From assembly GCA_023229425.1 (NCBI GenBank), contig JALNZG010000012.1:18449-82448 (forward strand): a stretch of DNA of 64,000 bases. Reading direction: 5' to 3'. How positions within the stretch are numbered: position 1 is the first letter of the stretch; each line of letters begins with the position of its first letter. Position numbers and translations under genes: made by a program. Below the pieces are notes generated by a model. The model saw nothing but the letters and a program-made list of their open reading frames with translations. It searched no databases and was not told the DNA's origin. Shown here piece after piece: positions 16,621 through 24,451 of this stretch. Source of the DNA: Ignavibacteriaceae bacterium. GTDB lineage: Bacteria; Bacteroidota; Ignavibacteria; Ignavibacteriales; Ignavibacteriaceae.

Positions 16621-16971
16621 ATGAAAAGAAAAGTATTATTCTATGGTAATTACTTTTTAGACTTCTATTCTAAGCAGGATCTGAAAACAAAAGAAAAAAT
16701 TGATTTTGTTCTTGATCTTGTTAGAAACGTTGAGAGAGTTCCAATTAAATTCTTGAAACATTTGGAAGGAACCGACGGTTTATATGAGGTAAGAGTAATA
16801 ACTAACAAAAGCAGCATTAGAATATTCAGTTTTTTTGACGAAGGTAATTTGGTAATTCTTATTAATTGCTTTAATAAAAAAACAGAAAAAACGCCAAAGA
16901 ATGAATTGGAATTAGGGAGAAAATTAAAAGAAGAATATTTCTCGGAAAAGATTGAAAGGAAAAGAAAATGA
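16621..16971 (+). CDS. RelE/HigB-like toxin of a type II toxin-antitoxin pair
   Basis: The 116-residue basic protein fits the phage Gp49/HigB branch of the RelE fold: helical N-terminus, FLKHLEGTDGLYEVRVITNK, then IRIFSFFDEGNLVILINCFNKKTEKTPK, the typical strand with a K-K-T-E-K-T-P segment. Such toxins cleave mRNA on the ribosome. The gene order (toxin first) and the four-base overlap with a downstream HTH antitoxin are typical of higBA. There is no clear Shine-Dalgarno sequence before ATG 16621. Confidence 0.85.
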   Translation: MKRKVLFYGNYFLDFYSKQDLKTKEKIDFVLDLVRNVERVPIKFLKHLEGTDGLYEVRVITNKSSIRIFSFFDEGNLVILINCFNKKTEKTPKNELELGRKLKEEYFSEKIERKRK

Positions 16972-17258
16972 AAAAAATAACCACGTTTGAAGAACACTTA
17001 GATAAGCAATACGGTAAAAAAGGAAATGAAAAAAGGGATAAGTTCGAAGCTAACTCAATTGCTTTTCGCCTGGGAGAAATGCTCAAGGAAGAAAGAACTA
17101 AATCAAAACTTACTCAAGAACAACTCGCAGAGAAATCCGGTACTAAGAAAAGTTACATTTCACGAATTGAAGCCGGTAAAAGCGATATACAAATATCTAC
17201 TTTTTATAGAATTATTGAACTTGGACTTCAAAAAAGATTAACGATATCCATTTCTTAA
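16968..17258 (+). CDS. HTH (XRE) antitoxin, HigA-like
   Basis: The 96-residue protein has a Cro/C1 helix-turn-helix in its C-terminal half: LGEMLKEERTKSKLTQEQLA, EKSGTKKSYISRIEAGKSDI, then STFYRIIELGL. It begins at an ATGA overlap with the toxin gene. It should bind and neutralise the toxin and repress the operon. The N-terminal 35 charged residues may be the toxin-binding arm. Element B follows directly after the stop. Confidence 0.88.
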   Translation: MKKITTFEEHLDKQYGKKGNEKRDKFEANSIAFRLGEMLKEERTKSKLTQEQLAEKSGTKKSYISRIEAGKSDIQISTFYRIIELGLQKRLTISIS

Positions 17259-17263
17259 ACTAA

Positions 17264-17392
17264 AACCTCCGCTGTTTTGTAATAAATATTTGTTTGAATA
17301 GATAGAATAAACAGCCCGCTCCGATGGAGCCAAAATAATTGTTCCCACTAAAATGCTACAAACAGAAAGCTCCTACGGAGTAACGGCAATAT
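17264..17392 (+). repeat. dispersed GCTCC element, copy B
   Basis: ACCTCCGCTGTTTTGTAATA begins this copy, followed by AAACAGCCCGCTCCGATGGA and AAGCTCCTACGGAG near 17368. It lies between the two toxin-antitoxin operons and matches copies A and C in order and spacing. Confidence 0.75.
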
Positions 17393-17427
17393 TATTTGTA
17401 AATGTTTTTTATTTCGCACTTAATTAA

Positions 17428-17443
17428 GTACGTTTACACGTAC
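17428..17443. promoter_or_regulatory. palindromic operator candidate for the Phd-like antitoxin
   Basis: GTACGT-TTAC-ACGTAC is a perfect inverted repeat of six-base arms, ending 18 bases before the antitoxin ATG. Phd/YefM antitoxins autoregulate by binding GTAC-containing palindromes, so this is a good candidate operator. Confidence 0.6.
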
Positions 17444-17461
17444 AAATATTTAGGAGCAATT

Positions 17462-17737
17462 ATGTACAACATACAAATAGATCAGGACATCCAACCTCTT
17501 TCGGAATTTCGTTCAAAGGTTGCTTTTTATTTTGAAAAAATAAAGAAGCACAAAAGACCCTTAATTATTACTCAAAACGGAAAAGGGGCGGCGGTGTTAT
17601 TAAATGTCTCAACCTATCAAGCCATGGTTGATAAAATTGAACTGTTGGAAGATATAAAGCTGGCGGAAGAACAACTAGCCGGCGGACAAGAAATAACACA
17701 TCATGCGGTAAAGCAAAAATTTGCTAAAAAGGGATAA
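17462..17737 (+). CDS. Phd/YefM-type antitoxin
   Basis: The 91-residue protein follows the Phd/YefM pattern: SEFRSKVAFYFEKIKKHKRP, then LIITQNGKGAAVLLNVSTYQAM, the DNA-binding N-terminal fold, with an acidic/helical C-terminus (IKLAEEQLAGGQEITH) that wraps the toxin. The start is ATG 17462 with TAGGAG upstream; the longer frame from 17402 runs through the operator palindrome. The toxin gene starts one base after its stop codon. Confidence 0.92.
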   Translation: MYNIQIDQDIQPLSEFRSKVAFYFEKIKKHKRPLIITQNGKGAAVLLNVSTYQAMVDKIELLEDIKLAEEQLAGGQEITHHAVKQKFAKKG

Positions 17738-17738
17738 C

Positions 17739-18041
17739 GTGAAAATTGTTTGGTCGCCCTTAGCCGTTGAACGACTTGAATCTATCTTTGAATATATTTC
17801 AAAAGATAATGTAACCGCCGCTCATAAAATGGTAGAAAGAATTATTAATAAAGTCGAGTCATTATCAGCATTTCCGGAACGGGGAAGAAAAGTGCCGGAA
17901 ATAAATAGAGAAGAAATCCGGGAAGTGTTTGAAGGGGAATATCGGTTGATATACCGTCTCTCATCTAAAAAAGTTTTTGTTTTAACTATCAGAAATTTCA
18001 AACAACTTTTACCCTCTAATGATTTAGATTTTAAGGAGTAA
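17739..18041 (+). CDS. RelE/ParE-type toxin
   Basis: The 100-residue protein matches the ParE/RelE family: IVWSPLAVERLESIFEYISK at the N-terminus, FPERGRKVPEINREEIREVF in the middle and YRLIYRLSSKKVFVLTIRN near the C-terminus. I place the start at GTG 17739, directly after the antitoxin stop, because MKIVWSPLA is the standard opening; a TTG at 17721 would overlap the antitoxin. It may inhibit gyrase (ParE) or cleave mRNA (RelE); sequence alone does not decide. Confidence 0.9.
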   Translation: MKIVWSPLAVERLESIFEYISKDNVTAAHKMVERIINKVESLSAFPERGRKVPEINREEIREVFEGEYRLIYRLSSKKVFVLTIRNFKQLLPSNDLDFKE

Positions 18042-18046
18042 GAAAA

Positions 18047-18265
18047 ATGAAGTTAAATTATTATCCGGAAACCGATTCACTTTATATTGATTTGTCGGAA
18101 AAAAAAAGTGTTACATCCAAAGAAGTTGCAGACGGAATTGTCGTAGATTTTGATGAATTAGGCGCCGTTGTGGGTTTTGATATTGATCATGCCAGCAAAG
18201 TTGTTAATTTACAAAAATTAGAATCTGATTCGATGCCTGTTAAATCATTTGCGATTGCTTCTTAG
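18047..18265 (+). CDS. DUF2283 protein
   Basis: The 72-residue protein begins MKLNYYPETDSLYIDLSEKK and continues EVADGIVVDFDELGAVVGFD, the DUF2283 pattern. The family is small, widespread and of unknown function, and is frequently found next to toxin genes. Here it starts five bases after the toxin stop with AAGGAG upstream, so it is the third gene of the operon. Confidence 0.85.
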   Translation: MKLNYYPETDSLYIDLSEKKSVTSKEVADGIVVDFDELGAVVGFDIDHASKVVNLQKLESDSMPVKSFAIAS

Positions 18266-18270
18266 AGCCA

Positions 18271-18399
18271 ATCTTATTTACACAACGACTTTAGCGTTTT
18301 GATATTCACCAAATCTTCAAGCTGTTCTTTTCCTTTTGGAGTTTCGAGAATTTTGGGAATGTGAAGAAGGCGTTTGTTGTTCATGTGAAAACATTTTAC
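18271..18399 (-). pseudogene. remnant of the 3' end of nfo (endonuclease IV)
   Basis: On the minus strand the last 40 or so codons reproduce the C-terminus of the intact endonuclease IV at 22699-23553 (shared IPKILETPKGKEQLEDL and SLCK end). Between CFHM and RLLHIPK, 31 codons are missing: the intact gene has two MND codon blocks (GTTCAT on the plus strand) bounding exactly this stretch, so the loss looks like recombination between short repeats. Upstream of 18399 the homology stops; the open frame to 18558 is not nfo-like and I do not recognise it. Confidence 0.8.
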
Positions 18400-18756
18400 A
18401 TATCCTGTTAATATGATTTTGTGTTTTCGATTACACTTGCAATTTGTGAAACACTCCTTACGGATTTTTCCCTTACCACTTTCGGAGAAGTGGAATACCG
18501 TCTCTTTTATTTCTTCCAAATACTTTCTTTTAGTTTTACTGCTACTATAAAATATCAATCATTTGCATTCCCTATTTAAGGGGCAAAGTCCTTTTTTTCA
18601 AATACCCTTGAATGACATTGTTTTTGACTCGATTCGACATAATAGCAATAAACAAAAATTTGGTGAAACAAGTAATAAGTTTTAAGTTATAATATAATTT
18701 TATAAAAAATAATGATTCAGAATATTTACAATGTAGATATCCTGAAGGGATGACTA

Positions 18757-19485
18757 ATGCTTTATATAAAACTTTTCTTTATACGGAAAATCAAGGGACT
18801 ATCCTTGAAAATAGGATTACATCGTATAGTAGAACCATTTTCGAATTTTTTCCTCACACTTATTTATCTATCAAAATTTTCCAAATGGCGAAAAGAGAAT
18901 AGCAACTTAAAATTTAACGATTTTTATAATGATAACGTAAAATATGTAGATCGTTTCAAGCTACATGAATTTCTATTTAATTCAGAAAAATTGGATCAAG
19001 CAATTGACTTCTATGAATTTGGAGTCGCGGATGGTATTTCATTCAAGTGGTGGGTTGAGAAAAACAAAAATAGCAATTCTCGATTTTTTGGTTTTGATAC
19101 ATTTACCGGATTGCCAGAAGATTTTGGAGTGATGAAAAAAGAAGACTATGATACCAAAGGGAATTTCCCGGATGTTGGTGGAGATGTAAGATGTCATTTC
19201 TACGCTGGGCTTTTTCAAGACTCTCTCCGACCATTCTTACAAGAATATAAACCACTAAATAGAAAAGTGATACATCTTGACGCTGATTTATATTCAGCAA
19301 CATTATACGTTTTAACGGTGATGAGTCCCTTCTTAACTCCAGGTGATATTATTCTTTTTGATGAATTTGGAGTTCCTACGCATGAGTTTAAAGCATTTGC
19401 AGATTTTGAATCTTCATACTATTTTAAATACGAGGTTTTAGGAGCAGTAAATAATTATTTACAAATAGCCATAAAGGTTCTTTAA
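18757..19485 (+). CDS. TylF/MycF-like SAM-dependent methyltransferase
   Basis: The 242-residue protein has a class I methyltransferase core from about residue 85: YEFGVADGISFKWW (SAM-binding loop), FFGFDTFTGLPEDFG, then VIHLDADLYSATLYVL and GDIILFDEFGVPTHE. The last two match the acidic metal/substrate motifs of TylF/MycF sugar O-methyltransferases. Substrate unknown; glycans or surface polysaccharides are plausible. It stands alone between an nfo remnant and a T9SS protein gene. The N-terminal 60 residues are basic and hydrophobic. Confidence 0.8.
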   Translation: MLYIKLFFIRKIKGLSLKIGLHRIVEPFSNFFLTLIYLSKFSKWRKENSNLKFNDFYNDNVKYVDRFKLHEFLFNSEKLDQAIDFYEFGVADGISFKWWVEKNKNSNSRFFGFDTFTGLPEDFGVMKKEDYDTKGNFPDVGGDVRCHFYAGLFQDSLRPFLQEYKPLNRKVIHLDADLYSATLYVLTVMSPFLTPGDIILFDEFGVPTHEFKAFADFESSYYFKYEVLGAVNNYLQIAIKVL

Positions 19486-19623
19486 GACAATCGAGAAGTT
19501 GCCAATATCTAATTTTGATAACATTAAACAATAGATTTCCGACTAAGAAGCGATGAATTATTTAATTATTAGTTCGCTTTTTGTGCGGATATTTTAAGGG
19601 AAAAATAATATAGGGATTCCGTC

Positions 19624-22512
19624 ATGGAAAAGAGAAACTTGGTTTTTTTGAGATTAGCAATTCTATCATTTTTATTAATTTCATTATGTAAAGAAAGCTA
19701 TTCGCAATGGGGGGCACAACAATTACTTTCAAATACCTCCCAATCATTAAATTCTATTTCATATTTTAATTCGCAAGTACTTATTGCAGTTGGTTCTAGT
19801 GGTGCACTTGTTAGAACTTCGGATGCTGGAGTAAATTGGGTAACAACATATATTAACCAAAGTGTGGAATTTACGGGCATATCTTGCTTACACAATGGAC
19901 ATGCTTGGGCTGTTGGGACTTCCGGCAGTATTATTAAAACAACCGATTATGGATTAACTTGGAGTAATCAAAACTCGAGCGTTACCACTAGATTAAATTC
20001 CGTTTGTGCAATTAACGATTCGATTGCTATTGCTGTAGGTGCTAATGGAATGATTGTCAAAACATCAAATGGAGGTACAACATGGAATATTTTTTCAACT
20101 AATCTAACTGGTACTATACGCACCGTACATTTTACTGACCCATCTTTCGGTTTTTTCGCAGGAGGGGATTTCGAACCAGCCGGATTCGTCTATAAAACAA
20201 CGAATGGTGGAACTACTTGGAATCCAGTTTTCAATCCGATGACACTATTAACTGCCATTCAAGTAGTATCTCATAATACCATTATAGGTGTAGGGATAAG
20301 AGGAATGATGTATTCATCTTCAGATGGTGGTACTACTTGGAATTCAGTTTATACAGAAACAGGGCATTGGTTATATGCACTACACTTTTTTAATGATAAT
20401 GAAGGCTTTATCGTTGGTGGAAATGTGAACGAAGCTTTTACAAGTTATACTTCAAATGGATTATCATGGTCTCCAGTAGCTTTTAATTCATCACAATGGT
20501 TATATGGATGTGCTTTTCCCGATTCAAATTCAGGTTATTTAACTGGTTATGCTGGGCAAATTTACAAGTTGAAACGAGATAAAATCACAATCACTTCTCC
20601 AACCGGTGGTGAAAATTGGGAAATCGGGTCATCTCAAAATATTCTTTGGAATAGTGCTGATGTTATAAATGTTAAACTTGAATACTCTACAAACGAGGGA
20701 GTGAATTGGGTACTCATTGTAGATTCCATTCCTTCAAATATAGGAAGTTATTCATGGACTGTTCCAAAAACTCCATCGAAAATGTGCAAAATTAGGATTT
20801 CTTCAATTGAAGACCCGAGTATCTATAAAATTAGTCGTAGCACATTTAGAATAGTAGGTCCGGAAATTAATGTAAATTATAATACTCCAACCATTTGGTA
20901 TGATACGGATTTAGATGGGAAAGAATCAAAAGCGATTGAGCCAATAATATCAATATCGTCAGGCATCATTTCTTCCTATGTTTGGAGCCTAAATGGGAAA
21001 GAATTGGGTGTCACCAAAAACATCCTTCCTGAGGTTCCAACTGGAACATGGTATCTACTTTTAACTTTGACCACAGATGATGGAATTGTAGAAAAAGATT
21101 CATTAAAAATTTCTGTATATGGTTCAAAAGTAAAAACAAATGGCACAATAGAATCAGCGGTGAGCCAATTAAATGACAATATCTATTTTGTTACCTCAAC
21201 AGGGGGTGGTGTTTACGAATTTGATACAACAGGGGTAATTAAATGGATGATACAAACAGGTGGCTCTATTCAATCGACTGTTTGCGTAAGTAGTCAGGAT
21301 AATATTTATGTTGGGAGTAATGATACTCGACTCTATTCTTTTGACTATCAAGGACTTCCTAGATGGGATAAGGCAATTGGTGGAACAATTGTTTCGTCTC
21401 CGTCAGTTTCTGATAGTTTAATTTATTTAGGAATAACAACCGGGAGGTTTTTTGCACTGGATGAAGCCGGTAATTTTAAATGGAGTGTCCAAACTGGTGG
21501 TGCAATTAATTCATCTGCATCAATTAGTGAAAGCGGCATTATCTTTGTGGGAAGTGACGATGCAAATTTATATGCAATTTCACAATTTGGTTCTGTCCTA
21601 TGGAAATATACTTCAGGGGGAGCAATTAGGACTTCTCCGGCGTTAGGATTAGATAGTAGTGTTGTGTTCGGTTCTGATGATGGATTCCTTTATAAAATTG
21701 ATTTGAATGGGAATTTAAAATGGAAATTTCAGACGAATGGACAAGTAAAATCTTCTCCAATTATTGGTAAGAACGGCGATATTTATTTTGGATCAAGTGA
21801 TGGAAAAGTTTATTGCCTCTCAAAAGATGGAGAAAAATTATGGGAATTTTTTACGGGTTCACAAGTTTTAGGAACTCCAGCATTTGGTGGTGATGGTTCA
21901 GTCTATTTTGGAAACTTAAATGGGACGGTATATGCAATTGATAAGGAGGGTAACCTGGAATGGATGTTGGAAACGGGAAACATGATTGTAGCTCCGATCT
22001 TAGTTACAAATTCTAAGATGATAATGATAGGTGATCTCATTGGTAATGTTTATATAATGAGAATCCCCCCTAAAATTACTACTGTAAATTCAAATTCTAA
22101 AAATGAATTAACTAATAGAATTTTTTCTGGTGAATCATTTGAATGGGGAACGTTTAAAGGGAATAATCAACGCACCGGTAACAGAAAAAGCGTTGCAACT
22201 AGTGTGAGAAATCAAAGGAATGAAATACCCGAAAAGTTTACGTTGGAACAGAATTTCCCAAATCCCTTTAATCCATCAACTATTATTAGGTATGCATTAC
22301 CATTTGAGAGTAATGTAAAATTGGTTGTGTATAATTTACTTGGTGAAGTGGTAAAAGAATTGGTAAATGGATCGGTTGCAACTGGATATCAAGAAATCAG
22401 TTTTGACGCAACAAATATTTCTTCCGGAATTTACTTTTACACTTTACATGCAACTTCGCTTGACGGGAAACAAAATTATCAAAGCGTTAAAAAAATGTTG
22501 TTGTTAAAATAA
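19624..22512 (+). CDS. T9SS-secreted protein with two beta-propellers
   Basis: The 962-residue protein has a signal peptide (to about residue 28), then a YCF48/BNR-like propeller (residues 30-315) with recurring TSDAGVNW, TTDYGLTW and NGGTTWN blade motifs. An Ig-like segment begins TSPTGGENWEIGSSQ near 325. A PQQ-type propeller (about 500-815) has repeated blades of GSDDxNLYAI type. The C-terminal sorting domain starts FTLEQNFPNPFNPST near 873 and ends KKMLLLK. The sorting domain sends it through T9SS to the cell surface or medium. No catalytic residues are evident; binding or adhesion is more likely than an enzyme role. Confidence 0.88.
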   Translation: MEKRNLVFLRLAILSFLLISLCKESYSQWGAQQLLSNTSQSLNSISYFNSQVLIAVGSSGALVRTSDAGVNWVTTYINQSVEFTGISCLHNGHAWAVGTSGSIIKTTDYGLTWSNQNSSVTTRLNSVCAINDSIAIAVGANGMIVKTSNGGTTWNIFSTNLTGTIRTVHFTDPSFGFFAGGDFEPAGFVYKTTNGGTTWNPVFNPMTLLTAIQVVSHNTIIGVGIRGMMYSSSDGGTTWNSVYTETGHWLYALHFFNDNEGFIVGGNVNEAFTSYTSNGLSWSPVAFNSSQWLYGCAFPDSNSGYLTGYAGQIYKLKRDKITITSPTGGENWEIGSSQNILWNSADVINVKLEYSTNEGVNWVLIVDSIPSNIGSYSWTVPKTPSKMCKIRISSIEDPSIYKISRSTFRIVGPEINVNYNTPTIWYDTDLDGKESKAIEPIISISSGIISSYVWSLNGKELGVTKNILPEVPTGTWYLLLTLTTDDGIVEKDSLKISVYGSKVKTNGTIESAVSQLNDNIYFVTSTGGGVYEFDTTGVIKWMIQTGGSIQSTVCVSSQDNIYVGSNDTRLYSFDYQGLPRWDKAIGGTIVSSPSVSDSLIYLGITTGRFFALDEAGNFKWSVQTGGAINSSASISESGIIFVGSDDANLYAISQFGSVLWKYTSGGAIRTSPALGLDSSVVFGSDDGFLYKIDLNGNLKWKFQTNGQVKSSPIIGKNGDIYFGSSDGKVYCLSKDGEKLWEFFTGSQVLGTPAFGGDGSVYFGNLNGTVYAIDKEGNLEWMLETGNMIVAPILVTNSKMIMIGDLIGNVYIMRIPPKITTVNSNSKNELTNRIFSGESFEWGTFKGNNQRTGNRKSVATSVRNQRNEIPEKFTLEQNFPNPFNPSTIIRYALPFESNVKLVVYNLLGEVVKELVNGSVATGYQEISFDATNISSGIYFYTLHATSLDGKQNYQSVKKMLLLK

Positions 22513-22533
22513 ATCAGAGCTATTCTGAAATAT

Positions 22534-22682
22534 AAACCTCCACAGTTTTAGAAATTGTGGAGGTTTGTAATAAATAATTGTTTGAACATATAGAATAAAC
22601 AGACCGCTCCAATGGAGCTGAAATAATTGTTCTGTTTACGATGCTATAAACAGTAAGCTCCTACGGAGCTAAAAATGTAGCA
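22534..22682 (+). repeat. dispersed GCTCC element, copy C (with terminator-like hairpin)
   Basis: It opens with a perfect hairpin AAACCTCCACA/TGTGGAGGTTT (22534-22565) that could end transcription of the T9SS gene, though T-runs are weak. It continues with AAACAGACCGCTCCAATGGA and TAAGCTCCTACGGAGC. Same order as copies A and B. Confidence 0.75.
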
Positions 22683-22698
22683 GGATGTTGGGATGATC

Positions 22699-23553
22699 TT
22701 ATTTACATAACGATCGCAGCGTTTTAATATTTTCTAAGTCTTCAAGCTGTTCTTTTCCTTTTGGGGTTTCGAGAATTTTGGGGATATTAAGCAGGCGGTT
22801 ATCGTTCATAATATTTGTAAAACCTTCCAATCCGATGAACCCTTTGCCAATGTGATCGTGCCTATCAACTCGGCTCGCAAGTGGTTTCTTACTGTCGTTC
22901 ATGTGGAAACATTTTAGTAAGTTCAATCCGATAATCTCGTCGAAATCAGTAATCACTTTGTTGTAATTTTTTTTGTCTTTAATGTCGTAACCGGCGGCGA
23001 AGATATGAGCAGTATCAATGCAAACACACATCCTTTCTTTTTCATCAACCAGATCAATAATTTTTTTAAGATGCTCAAATTTATAACCGATGGCGGTTCC
23101 TTGCCCTGCGGTGGCTTCAAGCATGCTTTGAACTTTGTAGTTTTTAGTTTTTTGATGAGCGAGATTTAACGATTCGGCAATCAATTTAATCCCTTCTTCT
23201 TCGCCCATCCCTCCGTGAGCGCCGGGATGAAAATTGAGGAAAGGAATCCCGAGCATTTCGCAGCGTTCAAGTTCATCAACAAAAGCTTCGCGGGATTTCT
23301 CCAAGAGCTCCGTTTTTGATGAGCAAAGATTTATTAAATAGGAATCGTGCGAGACGACTACTTTTATGGAAGAGACGGCAAGTTTTCTTTTGAATTCGTC
23401 TGCTTCATTTTGCGTTAAGACTTTTCCTTTCCACTGATTATTGTTTTTTGTAAAAATCTGTATCGCGGTAAAATTTAGTTTTTCAGCCAAGGTAATTGCC
23501 GCCGAAACTCCACCCTGCGTTGATGTATGGGCTCCGAGTAGATGTTCTTTCAT
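22699..23553 (-). CDS. nfo: endonuclease IV (AP endonuclease)
   Basis: The 284-residue protein matches the AP endonuclease 2 TIM-barrel family: GAHTSTQGGVSAAI at the N-terminus, LNFHPGAHGG, CVCIDTAHIFAAGYD and CFHMNDSKKPLASRVDRHDH, which carry the three-zinc ligands. It cuts DNA at abasic sites in base-excision repair. The ATG at 23553 lies one base after the stop of the upstream SDR gene, so it is the last gene of a symporter-SDR-nfo operon. Its 3' end is duplicated as a remnant at 18271-18399. Confidence 0.96.
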   Translation of the reverse strand: MKEHLLGAHTSTQGGVSAAITLAEKLNFTAIQIFTKNNNQWKGKVLTQNEADEFKRKLAVSSIKVVVSHDSYLINLCSSKTELLEKSREAFVDELERCEMLGIPFLNFHPGAHGGMGEEEGIKLIAESLNLAHQKTKNYKVQSMLEATAGQGTAIGYKFEHLKKIIDLVDEKERMCVCIDTAHIFAAGYDIKDKKNYNKVITDFDEIIGLNLLKCFHMNDSKKPLASRVDRHDHIGKGFIGLEGFTNIMNDNRLLNIPKILETPKGKEQLEDLENIKTLRSLCK

Positions 23554-23554
23554 T

Positions 23555-24451
23555 TTACATTCCTTCTTTCAACATTGCCGAAATTGCTTCTTCAATCGTT
23601 TGTTGTTTTATTCCGTACGATTGAAGTTTGTCCGTATTCATAGAAACATCAGCAACGGCTGGATAGTTCGGCAAATCATTCAAAGATATTTTTTGAAGAA
23701 GATTTTTATCAAGTTTTGCGATGTCACATAATATTTCGCCAAGTTCAAAACGGGAAACACGTTCTAATCCGCCGAAATTAATTGTTGAAGTGGAAATATC
23801 TTTTTGAATTACTTCCCGGATGATTCTTGCTGCATCATGCAGAGCCAGCGGCGTTCGGTACTGATCGATAAATAGCGAAACAGATATTCCGCGTTTCAGT
23901 TTTTCATACAATTCATGAAAATGATTTACTGTGTGTGTTCCACTGATTCCGTAAAGTAAAGCAGTTCGAAGAATAATATAATCTTCAAAAACGTTTTTAA
24001 TTTTTATTTCGCCAAGTAATTTTGTTTCGGCGTAAAGTGAAACCGGAATTAATTTAGCGTCTTCTTTCAACAAGGAACCGCGGTATCCGGCGTAAACCAA
24101 ATCGGTTGAAAGGTAAATAAGTTTTGCTGAATGTTTTTCACATAACTTCGCCAAATGTTCTGTCACTTTTACGTTAATCGAATAGACGTCTTTTTGAGGT
24201 AAAATCATTGCAGCGTTTGGATTTGAAATTGCAGCGGCATGAACAACAACATTCGGATTAAACGATTCGAATAATTGTGTCAGCAAATCAAAGTTTATTA
24301 AATCAATTTTAGCGGAAGTAAAATTGCTGCAATTTCCCGCATGCGTGTTATATGTGGTTAAAATGTTAAAGTGTTCTGCTAATTCTTTATTGAGAAATTG
24401 TCCGAGCAATCCACTGCCGCCGGTGATCAAAACTTTCTTCAGCGAACTCAT
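23555..24451 (-). CDS. RmlD-like NAD(P)-dependent sugar-nucleotide reductase
   Basis: The 298-residue protein is an extended short-chain dehydrogenase with the Rossmann motif GGSGLLGQFLN near residues 11-21, STDLVYAGYRG with SLYAETKLLGE (YxxxK) and the RTALLYGISG segment typical of RmlD (dTDP-4-dehydrorhamnose reductase). Some relatives serve as regulatory subunits of methionine adenosyltransferase, so the exact substrate is open. It overlaps the upstream symporter gene by four bases (ATGA). rfbB at 28.9 kb could act in the same dTDP-sugar pathway, but rmlA and rmlC are not in this window. Confidence 0.78.
   Translation of the reverse strand: MSSLKKVLITGGSGLLGQFLNKELAEHFNILTTYNTHAGNCSNFTSAKIDLINFDLLTQLFESFNPNVVVHAAAISNPNAAMILPQKDVYSINVKVTEHLAKLCEKHSAKLIYLSTDLVYAGYRGSLLKEDAKLIPVSLYAETKLLGEIKIKNVFEDYIILRTALLYGISGTHTVNHFHELYEKLKRGISVSLFIDQYRTPLALHDAARIIREVIQKDISTSTINFGGLERVSRFELGEILCDIAKLDKNLLQKISLNDLPNYPAVADVSMNTDKLQSYGIKQQTIEEAISAMLKEGM

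Noticed and set aside
18274..18558. A 94-residue minus-strand gene
   Set aside because: Its C-terminal half is a deleted copy of the nfo end and the upstream half has no recognisable sequence or start signal, so it is treated as a remnant.
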